A model generated the notes under the pieces. That model saw only the letters and a list, made by a program, of their open reading frames with translations, made no database searches and had not been told where the DNA came from. The position numbers were made by a program, and so were the translations under genes. From assembly GCF_026914265.1 (NCBI RefSeq), contig NC_069129.1, forward strand, positions 18,151,945-18,215,944: 64,000 nt of DNA, read 5' to 3'. This document shows positions 1 through 11,975 of the stretch, piece by piece. Every line of letters begins with the position of its first letter. The stretch's first letter is position 1. The DNA is from Mya arenaria. Its lineage: Eukaryota; Mollusca; Bivalvia; Myida; Myidae.

Positions 1-3000
1 CAATCACGTGGATTTAAAAAGTGCTACTGGACACACAGCCGTGGACATTGCTTGTGAATATGGTTTTTATGATATAGTTGTTGATTTGCGAATATCGGGG
101 GCAGACCTTTCCAAATGTATGTCTTATGCTTCGAGGGGAAACCACTTACAAATAGTTAAGTATCTGCATCGCCAAGGACATACTGTAAGTTGTGTTTCAT
201 TAGAAGATGGCTACATTGCCCTTACTCAATTGATGGATTTGTCACACTGTGTTAAATCTTTTTCCGGCACAGGTTTAAACACATTTGATCTATGGCATCA
301 AGTTTTGAGGTACAATGCCTTGCATGAAGCTATCAAGTTTGAATAAAATGATGTAGGTCTGTTCTTAGTAAAACATTTTCCACATTTACTTAGTTCCATA
401 ACATCTTATGGATTTACGCCATTTTTGATGACAATTTATTACAAGAATTTCGATTTAATAAGAGGTATGGTGGAAGGGCATACTAAAGATCGTTGTGGAA
501 ATATGTCGACATATTTACCAGAAGCCCGTGAATATTGCCCAAGTGGGGACAATTTTGCTCCTCTGATTGCTCTTACTAGAAACGGAGACATTGTCAGACT
601 TTTTATAAACGACCTTAATCAAACTAAAGGTTGGGATCTTCCAGACGATATGGGCATATACCCAGTACATTATGCTGCTTCTAAAGACAACTATTATTTT
701 CTTGAAAACGTTAATGTTTTGTCATTAAATGTTTCCGCAAAAACAAAAAAAAACGGTTCAACAGCATTTCATTTAGCTGCACTTCATAAATCTAGACGGA
801 GTTTTACTGTACTTAAAATGCACTCAAACAGTTTGATATTAAGTGTTAAAGATTCATATGATCGGAACTGTTTTCACTATCTGTTTTTGTTTCCAAATTG
901 TGAATCAACGGACGAAAGAGATAGGGTGCATTTTAACATAAGGCATTTAATTGAAGCTATGAACAATGTACCACTGGATGGCACTGATATATTCGGTCGA
1001 ACTATTTTTCATTACGCGCTTTTAAATGGTTATCACGATGAGTTCGAAACAATGAAGACTAATATGGATACCAACATGCTACTTAAAATGTTGAGTCATG
1101 CTGACATTTTTGGAATGACCGCTCTCGAATATATGGTGAGAAACGTTAAAAGAAGAAAAGTCATTAAAAAGATTATTACCTTGGACTCTGTTGCTATTAC
1201 TATTGAAGATGCGAAGTCGTTTTTTTTCGAAAGTTTATGGTATTGAGCCTTGGGAAAGCACCGTTGTTGGACTTATGTATTTCGAAAAACACAAGTTTAT
1301 ATATCCAGTAATAAAAAAAAAATCGCTTTTGAAATGGTTAAGCACTGTGGTTTGCAAATCTCCTTATATCTTACACACTCTTCTCAAATTATATCCAAAG
1401 CTTTTATCAAGGAAAACTTTGATAGACAGCATTATGCATGGAATGTCTTTAGCGTCATGGAATGGATTTGAGAGGGTAATACCATGGTCTATTTATTTTC
1501 TCTCACTGCACAGAGTTTACTTTCTTCTTGGATGAGAAAAGCCTCTGACAAAATCGCCTGTTAATTTTATGCTGCAACAGTTTTATACTAACGATCTACA
1601 AATATTTCAAAACATAGTTTCACATGAAAAAAGAAGTTGTCTTGATCAAAATGGGTTTTCCATGATGGATTACGCATTAATCGGGGGTAATATCGGAGTT
1701 GCGAGATATCTATTAAACGGTGGATATCATCTTTCAAAAAATGGCGCAATATCTATAAAAGAACGGATCATAAATACAATTAAAGAGTCGCAACATTCTA
1801 AGTACTATCCATTAGCCGAATATGAACAGATTTGTAGCAATGCCGATCAAATCAATTGCACAGACATGTTTCTCAGAAAATTCATAGCAATTCACAGAGA
1901 CAAACTGCTTTTTACAGATTTTTGCGAAGATAAAAAACAGACCCTGTCCCTTATTCACACTTTTGCAATTAACGGAATGTATAAAACAAACACGATTTTA
2001 TTTCGACTTTTTGGAAAGAAACTTTTGGAATGTAAAACTTCACACATGTTTACTCCTTTATACTTTTCAAAATTGTTTTCAAGAGAACGGCTGACAAAAT
2101 TCTTAAAAAAACTTAAAGTCAAGAACACTTTACCAGATACATCTGAAGAGACAATGTTAGTTTTTAACCTTGTAAAGCGTTTTCCGTTTACAAATGTTGA
2201 CGATCCATTGTTTTGTCTTCAGTTTATGAGGCGGAAGCATGTTCAGTATAATTTACGACATGTCAGAAAACATTTCGATTGTCTGAATACAAAAATGAAT
2301 AAAAGTGACATTGTGTTTGCATGCACATATAAGCCGTTGTATTGGGTATATGCCTATTTCATACAATATGTGTCGATTTTAAAGAAAATCGATGCTCTAT
2401 ACCAAAGTTATTTGATGAACAACAACAAATGTTTTTCTAAAATAACTTATGATCGGTTTTCGAAATCTACAATAGAGCTTCAGAGATGGGTCGCCATTCC
2501 ACAGCCTATTATCAGTCACTTGAAGAAACTGAATTGTTCATGTCAATTACTCAAACGCATAAATTCTTTATCTAGAAAACAACTTTTAAACTGCTCTCAA
2601 AAGTCGCCAGCCCTATCTGTATATAAAAATCTAATCGAGAACCTCATTGTTCGTTCTTTAGATAAACTTGATGACATATTTACCTATCTGCATATTACGC
2701 ACTTATTGATAAAAAAAGATAGGTTATCGGATAGGGTTTTTACCATGCAAAGGCTGAACATTCCTTCATATTTGCGGAGGGAATTGTTTTTGACAGTTTA
2801 CTCGAACAGATATTCAATGATGACATCCGATATATTTTCAAAAACAAAGCAGTTTATGTTGCAAGTAGAAAGTACGATTGCATATAAGGAAATAAAAGCA
2901 ACAGGTCCATTAATAACTGATGTGGACTCATGTATAGACGATATGTATCAGATTCTTACCAACGAGAAAAGACGCAAAGAAAAGATATTCCAGATAAACC

Positions 3001-3071
3001 ATGAAGACAAAAATAAAGTTTGCTCTTTAGCTGAGTACGTCAATGAGATTTTGCTTCATAGGGTATCTTAA
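1..3071 (+). pseudogene. Decayed intronless ankyrin-repeat gene, 5' end outside the window
   Basis: Seen: one long reading path from the left edge to the TAA at 3071. It starts in frame 2 and is cut by a TAA at 344-346. It shifts frame near the run of eight T at about 1219-1226, ends otherwise at 1246, and meets a TGA at 1533-1535 before a clean 500-codon stretch from 1569. Ankyrin-like helices appear in the first part (GHTAVDIACEYGFYDIV near 30-90, GSTAFHLAALHKS near 755-795) and again near 1654-1710 (MMDYALIGGNIGVARYLL). The C-terminal 400 residues are lysine-rich, probably helical, and not recognised. Family knowledge: ankyrin repeats are protein-binding scaffolds, and large single-exon ankyrin genes are expanded in bivalves. 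Inference: a recently inactivated host paralogue, because the rest of the path is open. Two stops and a shift at a homopolymer could partly be assembly error. Function unknown. Confidence 0.6.
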
Positions 3072-3228
3072 TTCGGATGTCATTGTAGCTAATAATTGAT
3101 ATAATGTCATTTTGTCAGAGTTGCATTTGTTATGAATACACTTTGTACAACTTTAATCTGAGATTTTGGTCACATGTGTAATATATTTTTGTTTATTGTC
3201 TTGCGTTCTTGTTAAGCAGGGTGTATTT

Positions 3229-3234
3229 AATAAA
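3229..3234 (+). terminator. Poly(A) signal after the ankyrin gene
   Basis: AATAAA about 155 bases after the final stop of the decayed ankyrin gene. It is a plausible remnant of its cleavage and polyadenylation site. Confidence 0.4.
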
Positions 3235-4640
3235 CCTTTAACCTGAACAAACCTGTTGAACGTTGCAGATATATTTACCTACATTGAACGTTGTACAATT
3301 ATGTTACATGTAAATTTGTTTTGTGTATGTGTTTTAGGTCATATGAGTAGTGGTATATACTTTGACATGTTTAAATTGTTCCCTGCCCGTCGTACGTCGT
3401 AAATATGCTAGCATCCACATTTTCTATCCAGTCTTCTTTTAGTCTGTTATATTCGATTATAGGTTATGTTTGGTATTATATATGGTCACTTGGTCAAATA
3501 TTAGAGAAAAATGTCAATTCCATATATCCCAGATTCCCGACCCAACTGTATAGACCTGTGTCAAATTCATCCATAAACGAAGAAAACACATGTGGGTCAC
3601 TAAATCCAAATTCGAAATAGTCTGGGACTCCAGAGGTCACAATTTCAATAATTGTAAAGTCATGTTGTCAAATATTTGAAAACTACGTTCAACTTTTGTT
3701 GCATGCAAATTGATCACAAAGTTTGCCTTTATTCAATCTAGGTCAAGCTTAAACATGACATAAGTTGTGTAGGTCAAACTTGTATCCACATATCTACTCA
3801 AAGAGGTTAAACTTTGCGAAATAATGTCAATATAATTGCTCTGGTAAGCAATTCAGGTCCATTTAGGCATAAAAAGAAGAAAAAAAACCCATGCCAAACC
3901 CCAAAGAGGGTCACTATATCCAAATGCTAAACTGTCTGCCACTCCAGAGGTCACAATTTTAATTATGGTAAATGAACTTCATTGATGGGTACTATAAGAA
4001 TTTCCCCTACTTTTACAATTACTGGCTAGTAATCGGCTTTAACACCAATGTGTTGTCTTGGCTGCAAATTAATCTATGCAACATAGCTCAAATCACCGTG
4101 ATGATATGAATGCCATTTGCTACAATAATGTTGTTACATATATATGTGCTTTAAACTGTTTTCAATATTTCGATACAATGTTCGTGCTTTGAAATGTAAA
4201 TGTATAGTATAGCGATTTAGGATATATTTCCTCTATAGTTGTACAATAGATGAGTCAAATCCACATATATTTCCGTTTTATTATTTAACTAGTTCTCGAG
4301 TTGGTTTGGGTTTTTTCATAGTAATATTTGGTCAATTTAGAGGTCAATCTCAGAACGAGGCTGAACGTCCTACGGAAAGACCCTGCATTGGTGCAAAACG
4401 CTATTTGAATAGGAATCCATCTAATTTCACATTGTTAACAAATATAAAGACAGGGGAGTTGACATTATTCAATATTGTTGTTGATTGCTTATAATGTATT
4501 ACTTATTTCTTTATGAAAATCGAGAATTTCAAAAACACATGTGGGGAAAATCAGGGTCCGCCGCGCGTACTGGCTACAACAAATTACGGGATAAAAATAC
4601 CCCGGCTATAACTTAAGCGAATAATGATAGAGGTTTACTA
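3235..4640. other. Gene-free AT-rich stretch
   Basis: No reading frame longer than about 70 codons and no splice-consistent exon seen. A short motif, 'ccagaggtcacaattt', recurs near 3630 and 3943. The surroundings of the two copies are alike (an 'aaatccaaat'-like string before each), so this is probably an old duplicated repeat. Nothing else is supported. Confidence 0.5.
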
Positions 4641-4660
4641 CATCTTCTAAAGTAAGTCAG

Positions 4661-5015
4661 GTGAGTGAGTGAGTGAGTGAGTGAGTGAGTGAGTGAGTGA
4701 GTGAGTGAGTGAGTGAGTGAGTGAGTGAGTGAGTGAGTGAGGGATTGATTGAGTGAGTGATTGAGTGAGTGATGTATGAATGTTCTCGATTGATCAATGG
4801 ATGAATGAACGAAGTGATGATGAAAAAATTGGAATGTTAAGTGAATACTTAAAAGCATAAATAGTTGAAAAATAAATGAATGAACGATGCATCCCGAAAT
4901 TGCACAAAACGTTTGTATTTAAACATTTTTCATATTGTGTTAAGATATTCTACACGTTTTTCTCTTATCTCACCTACTACTACTATAACTCACAATATTA
5001 GTAAACAAACATGTG
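4661..5015 (+). repeat. TGAG-cored dispersed repeat, copy A: core and right arm
   Basis: A (GTGA)n tract at 4661-4740 passes into a unique arm ending at 5015 with 'gtaaacaaacatgtg'. The arm matches 11330-11596 nearly base for base in blocks: 'gaacgatgcatccc', 'ttgcacaaaacgtttgta', 'gatattctacacgttttt', then the shared end. The sequences diverge right after that end, which marks a boundary. The 81-residue minus-strand frame across the tract is only the translated tetranucleotide. Confidence 0.75.
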
Positions 5016-5089
5016 ATCTCTATTCAAACTTAACCTAAAACTCAATAATTTATCTACGCTACATTTTAGGGATGCAAACGAATGGCAAA

Positions 5090-5464
5090 CTTGACTGACT
5101 GACTGACTGACTCACTCACCCACAAACCCACCCACCCACTCACTCGCTCGCTCGCTCACTTCAGCTCACAAACTCACTCACTCTCACTCACTTCACTAAT
5201 TCACTTGTTCACTCACTCACCCACTCACTTCACCAACTCACCGTGGCACTCACATCATTCATTTACTTATTTGGTTAAGCTTATTCCTGTTCATTTTAAT
5301 TCATTCATCTTACTTAACCATATGTCTACCAATGATATGTAGTAATCATCTGTTGAAGATCTTTTTATTCCTTTATCTCATCATTAACCCGAATATTTCA
5401 TATTATTTTTGTTCGTTCGTTAACAACATCGTTCGTTCCTTCATGCTTTCATTCATTTATATTC
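5090..5464 (-). repeat. TGAG-cored dispersed repeat, copy A: inverted left arm
   Basis: A degenerate CTCA tract (5090-5240) is followed by a unique arm that is the reverse complement of the left arm of copy B (10840-11000). Shared blocks include 'gatgattactacatatcatt' (as its complement here) and 'gaatataaatg' at the outer end (5454-5464). Copy A therefore carries both arms, but with the left arm inverted and moved behind the right arm. Confidence 0.65.
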
Positions 5465-5650
5465 ACGGCCAGGGCGCATATGACTTTGGTTAGTGGTCAC
5501 CAAGCCGGACAAGTGGGTTTTCTCCGGGTACTCCGGTTTCCCCCTTAACAGAAGACCACACTCTCGCGCAACAATGTGCCAACGAGAGTGACTTAGTATA
5601 AGCTATCATAGCTTCCTTCACAATCGTTGTAAAATATATAATGGTTAAAG
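5465..5650 (+). repeat. SINE-like repeat with a shared tail
   Basis: Contains 'ggttttctccgggtactccgg' type sequence and a tail with 'tataagctatcat' and 'cttcacaatcgttgta' followed by an AT tract. The same tail occurs at 17182-17235 behind a tRNA-like head, so these are probably two members of one SINE family. No autonomous coding capacity. Confidence 0.5.
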
Positions 5651-5673
5651 TAATCATTGGCGAAGGAGCGAAG

Positions 5674-5719
5674 CGACGAAGGCGAAGATAAAGGTAACTT
5701 CGCCCCTTCGCCTTCGTCC
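5674..5719. repeat. Small perfect hairpin
   Basis: The 13-base arm 'gacgaaggcgaag' (about 5674-5686) returns as its reverse complement at about 5707-5719, separated by about 20 bases. It could form a stem. No poly-U follows and no function is inferred. Confidence 0.5.
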
Positions 5720-6239
5720 CTTTACTCCATCACCATATTTCTTTCGCGTCTTTGGCTTCGTGTCTCATCTCCTTCGTACTTTCATGTAGGCACCGCCCAC
5801 ACTCACACATACACTCACACACAAGCTGCCAGCAAGGAAAGTTTGGACATATTTATTAATAAAGAAAATATTTAAAAGGAGTAACATTAACACAGAACAC
5901 ACCAAAATGCACAATTTCACACTGAAAATAGCTGAACATGCTTATGGGGGGACGACCCCCCCCCCCCACCCCATACAATCATGCAGAGAATATCGAATGG
6001 ATGAACACACCTAGACTACAATTCAAGCCAAAACTAACTCTCACTGAAGTGCATGCATTTATATCTAGATAATCTTACATGGTATTTAGTAACTCCAAGT
6101 AAGACCCCCCCCCCCACCATTGTGCCCCAACCCCCATCCTAGTTATGAATTCCTTGACGTGCCATTGCAACAATTTTGCAACATTTTTTTGTGTAAGATT
6201 AAAGAAAATGTAGCATCCCTGTACATGGAAGGATTTCCA

Positions 6240-6446
6240 GGATTTGAAATTAGAGTAGGCGTATCTTAGGGGCGTAACCGTTTGACGCACGCCCCTCCCT
6301 CGGAACAGAAATTTATTTTGTTTTAAGTGTTGGTACGGTGGACTGGAGTATCTCCCGCAAGAAAATTTTCACAATTTCTAGTCTGAAATGGTGCACTTTG
6401 GACGATTTTGGAGTGTGTGTGTGGGGGGGGGGGGGAAGGGGGGGAC
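6240..6446 (+). repeat. Dispersed repeat related to 9315-9500, plus a poly-G tract
   Basis: Shares 'cttaggggcg.aacc.tttgac' and '.gaaatggtgca.ttt.gaacg'-like blocks in the same order and spacing with 9315-9500, and a looser match near 19195-19260. It ends in a run of about a dozen G followed by more G-tracts (6422-6446), which could form a G-quadruplex. C-runs at about 5957-5975 and 6104-6118 are similar homopolymers. Confidence 0.5.
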
Positions 6447-7369
6447 AGTGTCCCTGTATACAATCTACGGAATCCTATTGGGCCGTCGCGATCCCACCTC
6501 GGCTTTTTCATTGTCAAAGAAAAACATGACATTTGTTTGTTTACATCTTTTTTTCTGTTAAATATGTAGCACTTTGTTCAAAAAAACTATTGTGTTTTCA
6601 TTTAAAATATGATAAAAGAATGCGTGATTTGATATTTCCTTCGGTGCATCTTTTTAAGTCTGCTTGGAGAAAAACTGAAACGCGATATTTATTGTTGCAT
6701 CGGCGCATCTTTTTTCACTGACTATAGGTTTTCCTATATAAGGAACTGTTAAATTGGAAAAAAGTGCCAAAATGCCGCGTTTTTTTTCAAGGACATTTTC
6801 AAAAGGCGAGAGTCGGGATCGCGTTGGCTCTAATAGTATTCCGTAACAATCTTAGTTAATATGATCCGCCCTACTCAAGAAAGACAATTCGTACATGTAT
6901 TTATAGTTGGTACAACTGTAGACCTAGTTGTTTCCCTTACATAAATACATGTAGGACATTGTAGGTTTCTGTGGGAGTAAAAGGTTAGTTTATCGGCCAG
7001 AAGTCTTTAGATTTGGGTCTCCCCTACACCGTTCTTGGAAATAAACAGCTCTAGATTCTCTTTATACCTTGGTTTTAAGATTTCTGAACTTCGTGTAGCT
7101 TAACAACTTTGTCATGTTCTGATTTCTGGTAAAGGTGTTTCTTGCTTCACGAGTCTTGTATAGAAGTTTACGGTACGCACTGGAGTTTATGTAAGGTAGG
7201 GGAATTCTTTTTGGAGTTTTCTGTTTTACTGAGGCATGCTAATCAATGTTTCAAAAGTTGTCCGTGAATCAAATATATATCATCCATGTCCTAAAAAAAG
7301 GAGGACGAGACGGAACGGTACACGGAAAGATGTTCATTTAAAGTGTTGCTGTCAAGTTCTTCTATGACC

Positions 7370-7760
7370 TGAAAGTGACCTGTTATTCTTTTTTTATAAA
7401 CAGCTCACATTGTTCTCTAATACTGGTTGCTATGAGGTTGCGGCAGTCGCTAAGACCGCAATTAAAGTTGACAGCTTTACACGTAAAGGCCTTTAATGGA
7501 TTGGTGAGGGTGACAACAATAAATAGAATGTTCCAAAGATTTGACCTAGTGACCTAGTTTTTGACCCCATGTGACCCACTTTTACAAGTGGTCGAGATTT
7601 GAACAAAGGAAACATTCTGACCAAGTTTGAACATTTTCTGATCAATGCCTACCAATATATGGTACCGGACGGACTGACGGGCGGACGGAATGACGGACGG
7701 GCGGACAACGCCAAAACAATATGCCCCTCCCGAAACCTTCGATTCGGCGAGGGATAGCAC
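7370..7760 (+). repeat. Widespread mollusc-type dispersed repeat
   Basis: Carries 'gacctagtgacctagttttt', 'gaccccatgtgacccac', 'aacattctgaccaagttt' and a GGACGGAC-rich tract followed by 'acaacgccaaaacaatatg'. From memory, this ordered set of phrases is very common in bivalve and other lophotrochozoan genomes. No transposase is visible. The 60- and 90-residue frames here are chance frames in repeat DNA. Confidence 0.55.
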
Positions 7761-8587
7761 GGTATTCGAAAAAAATGCTGAAAATATAAAACAGACACTG
7801 TCATCGAATGTTCTGCCTGCTCGCAAATGTGTTTACAAGGCGAGGAAGTTCATCTCGTGAACGAATGCACGAGTACAGAACGACTAAGATGGAAATTTCT
7901 TTGTGAAGTCACCGAGCTGGACATCAATATAACCGAAAACTTATTGCAGACGCCGAAACATTCTACCTAACTGTACTTGGTTCTCAAAGGAGCTATTTGA
8001 CAGACATGCATTCAGCCTTCCTGAGCATATCATTACGGTTTTCAATGAAATGTGTGGGCAACAAAGATGTATCATCACATAAAGAACAATAAGTTACAAT
8101 CCGCAAGTTTGAAAATGATTAATATCATTAACTTATGTTTTTTTTGTTGTATGTGTAAATATTAGTCAAAAAAGAACACATATACATGTTGTAAATAACA
8201 ACTGGGTATTTGCTGATTGTATATAACAGTGTATATGTTGTGTTTTGTAGTAGTGTGGTACTCCTACTGTAACGGTTTTAAGCCATAACACATTATTTTT
8301 CGAACGGAAATATGAAAATCTGCGATCTGATCCCTTGTCAGCAATCTTTATCATTTGTTTGCAGATATTTACGCAAAAATTGCTCTTTCCAAGACAGAAA
8401 ATAAAAATGTTAAATCTCTGAGAGGGCAGCTTTAATTATAATTTTCTTGATCGTAAAAGATATGCATTGTTAAAAATGAATCTCTGAAATATTATTTGCA
8501 TTCTATTATTTTGCTAATGAGTATAAATAATAAACAATGATGTTGCATCAATTCATTGTATATTATAAATATAAATTATATAAATAT

Positions 8588-8680
8588 ATTTCATAGATTC
8601 ATTTTTACGCCTCACTTTTTACGCCTGTGATGCGTGAGGGGAAATGTTTACAGACGTAAAAAAGAATATCTATGAAACAA
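8588..8680. mobile_element. Short MITE-like inverted-repeat element
   Basis: A left arm 'tttcatagattcatttttacg' is mirrored by the right end 'gtaaaaaagaatatctatgaaa', giving imperfect terminal inverted repeats of about 24 bases around a 45-base centre. Non-coding. Class and target duplication not determined. Confidence 0.55.
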
Positions 8681-9314
8681 TAGGCCGATAGTTCAGAACT
8701 TTGTTAAAGTTAACAACTTGATGAACGACATGGTTAATTTGATAATGTGCCATATATTTAAACATAAACACGTTCAGCTAAAACGTTGCCTCAGATAGTG
8801 TCAGAAATTGAGTAGATCACAAGTGTATCCATTAAACTTTCAAAGCAGGTAGGATTTTAAAGTTGAAAATGATGACGTTTACAACGTTTTTAACTTTAAC
8901 AACGTTCTAAACAAGCATGTAAACTTTGTATCATGTTAACAACTATGAATAACGAACGTGGAATATTATAATACATTGTTTGTTTTATATTTATACATAT
9001 ATAAACAACATATCACACAAGAAAAATATCACACATGAAAATGTAGGCGAACTGTGAATCATTGAAACCTGTTTTATACAGAAGTTATATAAGAAAGAAT
9101 GTCCAAAATAATAAATGATAACGAATTAAGAAAATAATATTTGTTACTAGTATAAATGATTTACGCTGTTACAACTCTTAACAAATCTTAAAAAAATGAT
9201 GTCATCCGATTCTTAATTTTTTTAACAATATAAGCTATCTTATAATTACAGGTAAATATATATGAGTTGTGATTCTCTGTTGCTATGATGTTTTTGCTCT
9301 TAGCGTGCTTTATA

Positions 9315-9500
9315 TGCAGGGGCGGACGCAGGAATTGACGTAACTTAGGGGCGCAACCTTTTGACATGCACCCCTTCGGACCGAAAGTATATATGACATA
9401 AACTGTTTGCAAGGGGATTTGGGGTCATTCCCTCAAAAAAAATAACAATTTACAATCGAAATGGTGCATTTTGAACGTATTATTTTATTACTTTTTCTCC
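9315..9500 (+). repeat. Dispersed repeat, second copy of the 6240 family
   Basis: Same ordered blocks as 6240-6420: 'cttaggggcgcaacctttt', 'gcaccccttcgga', a 60-base diverged middle, then 'cgaaatggtgcattttgaacg'. It begins with 'gcaggggcggacgcagg'. Probably a non-autonomous element or the tail of one. Confidence 0.5.
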
Positions 9501-10655
9501 CATATTATTATAAAAACTAGGACGAGTTTAGAGGGGGGACGCGGCGGCTGCGCCCCCTCTTAACCCGCTTGTGATATGTTTAAGATGCAATCTTACTCCG
9601 AAATAAGATTTACCACAATTAATACAATTGTTTTAATCATGATACCAAAAAGGAAGAATAGATGTCGAAATCAATGGTTTCTATGAAGGAAATATCGAGT
9701 TTAATTTGAATGAAAGATGCAGAAAACGCGGTATTTCTACCTTATGAAACGATATTAGATCGCAGTAAATCTTTTAGCGCTCACCATTCATTTAATGTTT
9801 TTGCGTATTCAGCTATTAAATATACGGCTACAATCTTGTTATCAGGGATTCATATTTTCCATGAATACATTATTAAGTGAGTAGTGAAAGGTAGTATTAC
9901 TCAAAATTCATGTTTGTTATACATGTGTATGTATTGATTTTGAATAAAGGTGAAGGTTCATGTAGTGGCAAATAGTAAATAATTTTTTAGTTACACATAT
10001 GTTATCATATGATGATCATGGAACTTCAGGAACTTTAAAATGCTTCTCTTCCGATCCATTCACAAACATTTCACATATTATATATTTGTACATTGTGCAT
10101 TCATTTTTGAATTTTCCTTGAACTAAATAATTATGTAACTTCAGTTGTGTTTTAATATGATAACATCTATAGTGTCATGAAAATAAATACCTTCATAACA
10201 ACGGTTATACGTGCTGTTGTACGCAAGCATTTCGGTGGTTTAGCGAAAGCCATGATTGTTGTAACGCCTTCTAATTCTATATTGAATTACATCCATACTG
10301 TATTAAGCCCAGCATTTATTCTTAATCGTATTAATTTCGTTTGTAGATTTCTTGACTTTTTCATATTAAAGGAACATACATTAAAATCGAATAAATGGAC
10401 TAAATTAAACAGTAGTTAAGTCTGCACTGGAAATTTAAATAAGATACATACTGCATATATATTTTTTTTTAAATTTAGGTAGGAAAATCCCCGTTTTGTC
10501 GAACAGCAAAGATTTTCAATAAATGATCTACAAGGATCACCGATTTATATTCGGCAACGCATGCGCCCTTGAAAAGTATGGAACCATATTTTAATGAAGA
10601 AGAACAATTTTGCCACTGCATTGATTTCATCGTTCTATTAAATGTGCTGCTGCTA
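9501..10655. other. Gene-free AT-rich stretch
   Basis: An 80-codon frame at 10177-10419 has no recognisable family, no splice context and AT-driven composition. I see no supported gene or element here. Confidence 0.5.
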
Positions 10656-10662
10656 CCTGCTA

Positions 10663-10756
10663 CCACCACCACAAGCAGCAGCACGTACCACGTACCACCA
10701 CCACCACCACCACCACCACCACCAATACTACTACCGTACTAGCTACTAGCTACTAG

Positions 10757-10796
<40 letters not shown>
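10663..10796 (+). repeat. CAC and CTA trinucleotide tracts
   Basis: Adjacent simple repeats: interrupted CAC/CAG repeats at about 10663-10727, then 'ctagcta' steps passing into about fourteen CTA units ending near 10796. They sit just left of the TGAG-cored repeat copy B. Confidence 0.85.
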
Positions 10797-10798
<2 letters not shown>

Positions 10799-10839
10799 AA
10801 CTAACTACCTAACTAACTACTGACGTGGGTAATTATTTT

Positions 10840-11596
10840 GAATATAAATGCATGAAAGCATAAACGAACGAATGAATGAAAGAACGAAAAAAAAATGAAA
10901 TCTACGGATTAATGATGAGATAAATGAAAACAAAACTTAAACAGATGATTACTACATATCATTGGTATCCATGGCTTAGTGAGATGAATGAAATAAAATG
11001 AACAAGAATACGCAAATGAGTGAGTTGGTGAAGTGAGTGGGTGAGTGAGTAAGCGGAGTGAGCGAGTGTGAAAGTCGGTGAGCGAGTGAATGTCTAGTCC
11101 GCCTGAGAGATTGAGTGAGCGATTGAGTGAGTGAGTGGTGAGTGATTGAGTGAAGTGAAGTGAAGTGAAGTGAGTGAGTGAGTGAGTGAGTGAGTGAGTG
11201 AGTGAGTGAGTGAGTGAGTGAGTGAGTGAGTGAGTGAGTGAAAGTGAGTGAGTGAAAGTGAGTGAGTGAGTGAGTGAGTGAGTGAGTGAGTGAGTGAGTG
11301 AGTGAGTGAGTGAGTGAGTGAGTGAGTGATCGTTTTATGAATGTTTTCGATTGATCAGTGGGTGAATAAATAAACGAAGTGATGATGAATCAAACCGTGA
11401 GTGTTGAGTGAATACTTGAATGCATGCATTTAAACGATGGATAATAAATGAATGAACGATGCATCCCCAACTTGCACAAAACGTTTGTACTTAAACATTT
11501 TTCATCAAGTGTTATTGTAATTAGATATTCTACACGTTTTTTTTCTTATCTCTACTACTACTAATACAACTCACAATATTAGTAAACAAACATGTG
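10840..11596 (+). repeat. TGAG-cored dispersed repeat, copy B (complete)
   Basis: Order: left arm 10840-11000, a long interrupted TGAG/GAGT core of about 11000-11328, right arm 11330-11596. Both arms recur in copy A (4661-5015 direct, 5090-5464 inverted), and homology stops sharply at 'gaatataaatg' and 'aaacatgtg'. Family knowledge: bivalve pearl-type elements and non-autonomous Helentrons have unique arms around a tandem core. Inference: this is such an element. No transposase or Rep-helicase is seen. Confidence 0.65.
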
Positions 11597-11975
11597 TTGA
11601 ATCAAGAAAGATAACTCCATTTGAGCGTGGGAGGAATTAGCCGGAACGAATTCGCATAAAAATAGTTCTATGCATCACCGATTTTGAAAACAGCTAGTGC
11701 ATCATTCTACAAACAACATCCTAAAAATATAATAGTATATCATTTGATTTAAAATTATTAAGATTTTTACTATGGATACATCAGTTTTAGAAAATAGTCC
11801 ACATATTTCTCATGGCAACTTGTCTTCGTGCGCGGACCGATTCACTTCCCCTTGACAACCTCGAGTGAGACTTTGTATTCACTTAACGACTTGAAGCGAA
11901 GAGAGTAAGACGTGTGTCAGTCGGTGGTGGAAAATAAAAAAGGTTTTGTGTTTGTAGTGACAGTTAATTAACAAA
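11597..11975 (+). promoter_or_regulatory. Upstream region of CFAP20
   Basis: The 380 bases before the CFAP20 start hold a moderately GC-richer patch around 11820-11910 and no TATA box at a fitting distance. This is where a housekeeping-type promoter and 5' UTR would lie. No specific factor site is claimed. Confidence 0.35.

Noticed and set aside
4613-4858. An 81-residue minus-strand frame rich in SLTH repeats
   Set aside because: It is the translated TGAG tetranucleotide tract of a dispersed repeat.
10177-10419. An 80-codon frame in the gap before CFAP20
   Set aside because: No homologue recognised, no exon structure, AT-rich background.
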